A stretch of DNA of 64,000 nt from an uncultured Porphyromonadaceae bacterium (GTDB lineage: Bacteria > Bacteroidota > Bacteroidia > Bacteroidales > Muribaculaceae): contig CANSRU010000002.1 in assembly GCA_947649495.1 (NCBI GenBank), positions 122,337 through 186,336 on the forward strand. The letters run 5' to 3'. The position numbers and the translations under genes were made by a program. The notes beneath the pieces are model-generated. The model was not told the DNA's origin and made no database searches. It saw nothing but the letters and a program-made list of their open reading frames with translations. Shown in pieces: positions 59,694 to 64,000 of this stretch. Position 1 is the stretch's first letter. The number at the start of each line of letters is the position of its first letter.

Positions 59694-61208
59694 TTAATAT
59701 TCGTTGTTGATACGTAGCATCTCGTCTATCAGCTTCCGGTCGTTGCTGAGCCGGGGCACTTTTCGCTGGCCTCCGAGCTTTCCTGTCGAGGCGAGCCATC
59801 TGTCGAACAGTCCCTGCCGGGCGGTGGTCACGGTCAGGGGGTCGAGGAATATATTACCCTGCCGCTTGGCCTGATAGTCGCTGTTCTCGTCCATCAGCCG
59901 GCGGTCGAGCGTCGCTGCGAATGCGTCGGTGTCGGCCGGCGGTACGGCGAATTCGATAAGCCACTGGTGATGGCCGCGCTCACCCTTTGAGGTGTAGACC
60001 GGCGCAGCGGTGTAATTCAGTGCTTTGCATCCGCATTCGCGGCATGCTTTAGCCAGGGCGGCGTCGGTGTTGTGTACCATCACCTCTTCTCCAAACGCAT
60101 TGATGAAGTGCTTGGTTCGGCCCGCAATGACTATGCGCAGCGGGTCGGTGGACACGATCTTTACAGTGTCGCCGAGCGGATAGCGCCAAAGACCGTTGCA
60201 GGAGGTGAGCACGAGGGCGTAAATCTTGCCCTGCTCCACCTCCCATGCCGGTATGGGCTTCGCGTTGGCTCGTGCGGCAGGGATGAATTCGAAGAAGGCA
60301 CCTCCGTCGAGCAGTATGCGCATGGCTCCGGACTCCAGGGTGTCCTGAACGGCAAAGAACCCTTCGGAGGCATTGTATGTCTCGATATAGTGCATGCGCG
60401 AGTGGTCGATGATGCCGTCGTATAGGCCACGGTAGGGGGCCATGGATATCCCACCGTGGAAAAACACTTCGAGGTTGGGCCACACATCGTGGATGTGTTC
60501 GGCTCCGCTGAGTCTGAGAATCTCGCTCAATACGGTGTAGAACCACGATGGAACTCCCGATATGTTAGTGATGTCGCTGTTCATGGCTGCACGAGCTATC
60601 GCCGGGAGCTTTTTGTTCCAGTCGGCCATCAGGGCGATTTTCTTGGATGGAGTGCGCCACAGGTTGGCGATGGGGTTGATGTTCATTATCAGGTTGGCCG
60701 ACAGGTCGCCCACTTTGGCTTTTGAGCCGGAGGGGAGGTTGAGCTCGTTGGCGAAGCTGCCACCGAGTATCAGTCCCTTTCCTGAGAAAATCCGCGATGA
60801 GGGGTTGAGATTCAGGTAATGGGCCACCACATCGGCGCTGCCACGGTAGTGGTTGAGCCGGAACGAGTCGGCGGTAATGGGGATGTATTTGCTTTTCCCG
60901 TCGGAGGTGCCCGACGACTGGGCGAAATTGCGTGTCACACCGGGCCATAGCACATCGCTTTCGCCGGCTATCATGCGCATCACGGTGGGCCGCAGCTCAT
61001 CGTAGGGTGTCACCGGGACTGATTCGGCATAGTCTTCGTAGCTTTTTATCGAGCCGAATCTGTGCTGCCGACCCCATTTCGTGTGCTGTCCCTTCTCAAG
61101 GAGTCGGCGCAACACATCGCGCTGCACTTGCTCAGTGTGTCCAATCAGGGCCTGCAGAGCGTCTATGCGCCGGCGGAAATATGGTCGGATTATTTTGGTC
61201 AGATTCAT
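59694..61208 (-). CDS. GH3 auxin-responsive promoter family protein (acyl-adenylate forming)
   Basis: 504 aa. The GH3 fold belongs to the ANL adenylating enzymes; the ATP-binding P-loop appears as SSGTSDGKSKYIPIT (about 125-140) and the A8-like end has GRTKHFINAFGEEVMV. Other features: GKGLILGGSF and YNASEGFFAVQD. Plant members conjugate amino acids to hormones; the bacterial substrate is unknown. The ATG chosen gives MNLTKIIRPYFRRRIDAL, eight codons after an earlier ATG. Heads the four-gene operon with DUF4919, SIMPL and LRR lipoprotein genes. Confidence 0.9.
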   Translation of the reverse strand: MNLTKIIRPYFRRRIDALQALIGHTEQVQRDVLRRLLEKGQHTKWGRQHRFGSIKSYEDYAESVPVTPYDELRPTVMRMIAGESDVLWPGVTRNFAQSSGTSDGKSKYIPITADSFRLNHYRGSADVVAHYLNLNPSSRIFSGKGLILGGSFANELNLPSGSKAKVGDLSANLIMNINPIANLWRTPSKKIALMADWNKKLPAIARAAMNSDITNISGVPSWFYTVLSEILRLSGAEHIHDVWPNLEVFFHGGISMAPYRGLYDGIIDHSRMHYIETYNASEGFFAVQDTLESGAMRILLDGGAFFEFIPAARANAKPIPAWEVEQGKIYALVLTSCNGLWRYPLGDTVKIVSTDPLRIVIAGRTKHFINAFGEEVMVHNTDAALAKACRECGCKALNYTAAPVYTSKGERGHHQWLIEFAVPPADTDAFAATLDRRLMDENSDYQAKRQGNIFLDPLTVTTARQGLFDRWLASTGKLGGQRKVPRLSNDRKLIDEMLRINNEY

Positions 61209-61229
61209 GTGATGACATGGTTTAAGCGA

Positions 61230-61264
61230 CAAAAGTAAATAAAAAATGATTTTCCGGGGATAAA
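61230..61264 (-). promoter_or_regulatory. Probable promoter of the GH3 operon
   Basis: Minus-strand TACTTTTG (plus 61230-61237) fits -7. The -33 element is only TTTA (plus 61261-61264) with a 23-bp spacer, so confidence is modest. Confidence 0.45.
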
Positions 61265-61294
61265 TGTTTAGTAAAAACGCTGTAAAATTAGGTA

Positions 61295-61329
61295 TTTGTC
61301 TGTTTTGTGGATTTAAATAACTAAATTTG
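61295..61329 (+). promoter_or_regulatory. Probable promoter of the lipoprotein/pseudokinase operon
   Basis: TAAATTTG at 61322-61329 matches -7; TTTG at 61295-61298 is 23 bp upstream. The lipoprotein start is about 60 bp further on. Confidence 0.55.
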
Positions 61330-61388
61330 CAATCAGATAACTCTTGTTTTTCAGGATGCTTCCGCAGTGTCGGAAACTCCGGTTTTTT

Positions 61389-61802
61389 ATGAAAATGAAC
61401 ATAACTAAAAGATTTTACCTCTGGATGATGGCCGTTGTGATGGCTGTCGCGGTGTCTTCGTGTGGCGAGGACGATTATGAGAACTCATATATAGTGGGTC
61501 GATGGGCATTGATGACTGTCAATAATGTGCCGGTAGCCGAGAATAACAGCTTCGACTATATATTTTATGACAATGGCGAGGGTGTGCGCGACTATTTTAC
61601 CTACAAGGTGCCGTTCGTGTGGTCGGAATCGACAAGTAATATGGGGGCCACATACCTCTATGTCGAGGACTACCAGGGCTATCAGTATAGTTACATAGTG
61701 CGCATGGAGTCCGGTTACGACGATTTTTACAACAGGCCGTGCTGGTTTATGTATCTGACGGATATGGACACCGGCGATTTGCTCATGTTTCAGGAATATT
61801 GA
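61389..61802 (+). CDS. Small lipoprotein of unknown family
   Basis: 137 aa. Lipobox VSSC (Cys25 with this start; a second ATG two codons later is also possible) follows a hydrophobic stretch. The mature part starts GEDDY, an acidic surface-export-like signal. The rest is rich in aromatic residues and looks like a beta barrel or lipocalin-like sheet (IVGRWALMTVNNVPV start, typical of lipocalin-like domains in Bacteroidota). I do not recognise the family. The stop is 2 bp before the pseudokinase start, so the two are probably translated together. Confidence 0.75.
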   Translation: MKMNITKRFYLWMMAVVMAVAVSSCGEDDYENSYIVGRWALMTVNNVPVAENNSFDYIFYDNGEGVRDYFTYKVPFVWSESTSNMGATYLYVEDYQGYQYSYIVRMESGYDDFYNRPCWFMYLTDMDTGDLLMFQEY

Positions 61803-61804
61803 TT

Positions 61805-62620
61805 ATGACCCACCACGCTACCGATACAGATGCCAAATGGACTGAGATAGAGCTGCTTCCTGAATGGGATGAGCAGTTCTACGATGTGTACACAGCCAAG
61901 AAACATGGCAAGTGGGTGATGCTCAAGACGCTGAAGCCGGCCTACAAGGACGATCCCCGCTTCCAGTCCATGATAGAAAAGGAATTTGATGTGCGATACA
62001 ATCTGGCTCATCCCGGCATAGTGATGATAAACGATTTCGAGGATGTGCCCGGGCTTGGCCGCTGCATAATAACCGATGATGTGTATGGCGATTCGTTGCG
62101 CAAGCTCATTGATGGCGGAAAGGTGACGAATGCGCATCTCGACAAGGTGTGCACGCAGCTTGTCGAGGCAATCGACTATATCCAGCGTAATCATGTGGTG
62201 CATTTCCCGATACGGCCGGAGACCATTATCTTTACCGAAAATATCGGTAATCTCAAGCTGATAGATGTCGGGTTTGACCAATGTGAGCATCTGTCGCCTG
62301 CCGAGGCCACGGAGGATATATGCAGTTTCGGCCGTGTGCTGTCGGAGGTGCTCGACAATGTCGACGGAGCTCCATCGTATCTGCGCCGCATAGCCGACCG
62401 TTGCTGTAATGCCGACGAAAGGCAGCGGTATAAGAGCGTGCATCAGCTGCGTATGGCTTTGGCACATCGCAGCGACAATAAATTGTATGTGGCCATTATA
62501 GCCTTTCTGTTGGTTATGATAGCTCTGCTTGTGTGGTTCAGCTCGGCGTGGGCACCAAAATCGCAGCTCGCTTCCGTGGCTACCGATTCAGGAGTGCCTG
62601 CCATCACCCATATAAAATAA
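61805..62620 (+). CDS. Membrane-anchored protein kinase-like protein, predicted pseudokinase
   Basis: 271 aa with a kinase fold and a C-terminal membrane helix (227-245). The beta-3 lysine is retained (VMLK, Lys41), with Glu60 a candidate C-helix partner. No glycine-rich loop is seen. The catalytic loop reads HFPIRPET at 133-140 instead of HRDxKPxN: the catalytic Asp is Pro135 and the metal-binding Asn is Thr140. The Asp of DFG remains as DVG (154-156). Late subdomains are intact: DICSFGRVLSEVL and ADERQRYKSVHQL. It likely senses or scaffolds rather than phosphorylates. The cytosolic kinase and a short 25-residue periplasmic tail are inferred from topology. A GNAT gene follows after 10 bp. 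Confidence 0.82.
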   Translation: MTHHATDTDAKWTEIELLPEWDEQFYDVYTAKKHGKWVMLKTLKPAYKDDPRFQSMIEKEFDVRYNLAHPGIVMINDFEDVPGLGRCIITDDVYGDSLRKLIDGGKVTNAHLDKVCTQLVEAIDYIQRNHVVHFPIRPETIIFTENIGNLKLIDVGFDQCEHLSPAEATEDICSFGRVLSEVLDNVDGAPSYLRRIADRCCNADERQRYKSVHQLRMALAHRSDNKLYVAIIAFLLVMIALLVWFSSAWAPKSQLASVATDSGVPAITHIK

Positions 62621-62630
62621 GTGAATAGCG

Positions 62631-63761
62631 ATGTCTGTGGAAATACGTCAGATACCCCTTGAGAAAAAAGAATTGAAGAAATTTGTGAAGTTCGGGATAG
62701 ACCTCTATTCCGATTCTTCATGTTATGTCCCGCCACTCATATTTGATGAGGTGGAGACTTTGCTGCCCGGAAAGAATCCCGCGTTCGACTATTGTGAGGC
62801 ATCGGCTTTCATGGCGTATCGCGGCGGTGTTCCGGTTGGGCGTATTGCCGTAATAATAAATAATGTGGTCAACGAGCGGTCGGGGCGTAAGGAGGCCCGG
62901 TTTGGCTTCGTTGATTTTGTTGACGACGCCGAGGTGTCGCAAGCATTGTTTTCCGCCGCCGAAAACTGGGCGCGTGGACGCGGCATGGCGGAGATGATAG
63001 GCCCTATGGGATTTACCGATATGGACCATGAGGGTATGCTCATAGAAGGATTTGATGAAATGGGCACGATGGCCACCATATATAATTATCCCTATTATCC
63101 GAATCATATAGAGAGGCTCGGCTATAATAAAGATGTGGATTGGGTGGAATATCGGGTGGATGTCCCGGCTGATGTGCCCGAGAAGCACAGGCGCATATCC
63201 GACATAGTCCGCAGGAAGTACGGGCTGAAATCTCTGAAGTTCACTTCGCGAAAAGCTATCAAGGAGCAGTATGGTCAGGCTTTGTTCGAATTGATCAACG
63301 AGGCTTACGACTCTCTTTATGGCTATTCACCGCTGTCGCAGCGGCAGATTGATTATTATATTTCGAAGTACCTTGACCTGATACGTCTCGATTGCGTGAG
63401 TGTGGTGGTCGATTCCGACGACCGTCTTGTGGCGCTTGGTATTTCGATTCCGTCACTGTCCAAGGCTTTGCGCCGCACACGTGGACGTCTGTTCCCATTC
63501 GGATGGTGGCATCTCCTGCGCGGTATCTATGGAAAGAATGATACGGTCGACCTGCTCCTCATAGCTGTCAAGAAAGAATATATGAGCCGTGGGGTCAACG
63601 CGCTTATTTTTGAGGACCTCATTCCGGTGTATAATAAACATGGATTTAAGGTGGCTGAAAGCAATCTTGAGCTGGAGGGCAACGAAAGTGTGCGGCTTCA
63701 GTGGCAATATTTCAATCGCCGTCAGCACCGCCGCCGTCGGGCCTATCGAAAATCGCTCTAA
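62631..63761 (+). CDS. GNAT-like N-acetyltransferase, two-lobed
   Basis: 376 aa. Residues about 1-190 resemble a GNAT fold (AFMAYRGGVPVGRIAVIINN, FVDDAEVSQALFSAAENWARGRGMAEMIGPMGFTD), and about 190-376 a second lobe with LLLIAVKKEYMSRGVNALIFEDLIPVYNKHGF, where the AcCoA-binding R/Q-x-x-G-x-[GA] loop would lie. The family is common in Bacteroidales and uncharacterised. It might modify a metabolite or protein. Basic C-terminus (RRQHRRRRAYRKSL). Its gene is last in the lipoprotein-pseudokinase group; a T-rich stretch follows (63774-63782) but no clear hairpin. Confidence 0.85.
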   Translation: MSVEIRQIPLEKKELKKFVKFGIDLYSDSSCYVPPLIFDEVETLLPGKNPAFDYCEASAFMAYRGGVPVGRIAVIINNVVNERSGRKEARFGFVDFVDDAEVSQALFSAAENWARGRGMAEMIGPMGFTDMDHEGMLIEGFDEMGTMATIYNYPYYPNHIERLGYNKDVDWVEYRVDVPADVPEKHRRISDIVRRKYGLKSLKFTSRKAIKEQYGQALFELINEAYDSLYGYSPLSQRQIDYYISKYLDLIRLDCVSVVVDSDDRLVALGISIPSLSKALRRTRGRLFPFGWWHLLRGIYGKNDTVDLLLIAVKKEYMSRGVNALIFEDLIPVYNKHGFKVAESNLELEGNESVRLQWQYFNRRQHRRRRAYRKSL

Positions 63762-63866
63762 TTTGGATGCTTCGTTTTTTTTGATGTAATTGGTTGATAA
63801 ATAGTGTCTTTTATCCGGATAGGGATTTATCTGTTAAAATTTTCTCAAAAAAAACTCATCAAAAAA

Positions 63867-63898
63867 TTTGGAGGTTACGAAAAGAGTTTGTACCTTTG
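63867..63898 (+). promoter_or_regulatory. Strong promoter P1 near the right edge
   Basis: TTTG at 63867-63870, 20-bp spacer, TACCTTTG at 63891-63898, a perfect consensus in an A/T-rich context. It precedes a region (actcgcttttgagaaagg) that resembles leaders of Bacteroidota rRNA operons. Confidence 0.75.
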
Positions 63899-63969
63899 CA
63901 CTCGCTTTTGAGAAAGGGCGCCCCCGGGCAGAGGTCTGAGGGGTAAAAACAAAAAAAGTTGGCAAAAAG

Positions 63970-64000
63970 TTTGGTGGAATGAAAAAGTCGCCGTAACTTT
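63970..64000 (+). promoter_or_regulatory. Second tandem promoter P2 cut by the right edge
   Basis: TTTG at 63970-63973, 20-bp spacer, TAACTTT at 63994-64000 with the final G of the -7 element just outside the window. The identical spacing to the promoter about 100 bp upstream supports a tandem array driving a highly expressed unit to the right. Confidence 0.6.

Noticed and set aside
1..64000. CRISPR array, transposase, integrase or tRNA gene
   Set aside because: No regularly spaced repeats, IS-type terminal repeats with transposase, integrase motifs or tRNA cloverleaf with a T-loop TTCGANTC core were recognised while reading both strands.

Overview
The window reads as chromosome of a Bacteroidota bacterium, order Bacteroidales, most likely a gut Muribaculaceae-type organism (the family is an inference). 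Supporting signs are promoters of the Bacteroidales pattern TTTG-N19-21-TAnnTTTG, starts without clear Shine-Dalgarno sites, many lipoproteins with an acidic stretch after the lipobox cysteine, a TonB-dependent receptor, and families largely confined to this phylum (DUF4294, DUF4919, DUF5689, DUF6359, FtsL-like protein, GH3-like enzyme). Gene density is high. No CRISPR array, insertion sequence, tRNA gene or intact prophage was seen.

1-10 kb is housekeeping: partial trmB, rbfA, a LolC/E-type permease, an SPFH protein, pyrH, frr, a mannose-1-phosphate guanylyltransferase, panB, a MATE transporter, nadB and a DUF4294 protein. 10.3-19.4 kb is an accessory locus. A secreted endonuclease/exonuclease/phosphatase-fold enzyme is divergent from a TonB-dependent receptor and two large, related lipoproteins built from a DUF5689 (OB-like) module plus two DUF6359 modules. 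I read this as a candidate nucleic-acid or nucleotide acquisition system, which is an inference. 19.5-26.8 kb is a probable operon: unknown single-pass membrane protein, ruvB, a flippase, a DUF389 membrane protein and a glycosyltransferase. argS, a Bax-inhibitor-1 protein, a DUF488 protein and an ECF sigma factor follow.

30.9-35.1 kb holds four consecutive FKBP-type prolyl isomerase genes, apparently sent to different compartments, then a sirtuin without a single cysteine. 35.2-50.5 kb is the division and cell-wall (dcw) cluster in the order rsmH-ftsL-ftsI-murE-mraY-murD-ftsW-murG-murC-ftsQ-ftsA-ftsZ, closed by a near-perfect bidirectional terminator. mraZ is not present upstream.

50.5-64 kb mixes an Lrp/AsnC regulator with a strong inverted repeat in its promoter, a second secreted nuclease (endonuclease I family), a HAD phosphatase, ribF, a DUF6291-like gene, a SpoU methyltransferase, serS, yqeY, a GH3/DUF4919/SIMPL/LRR-lipoprotein operon, and a lipoprotein / membrane-anchored pseudokinase / GNAT operon. 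The right edge carries two tandem strong promoters reading out of the window, probably those of an rRNA operon.
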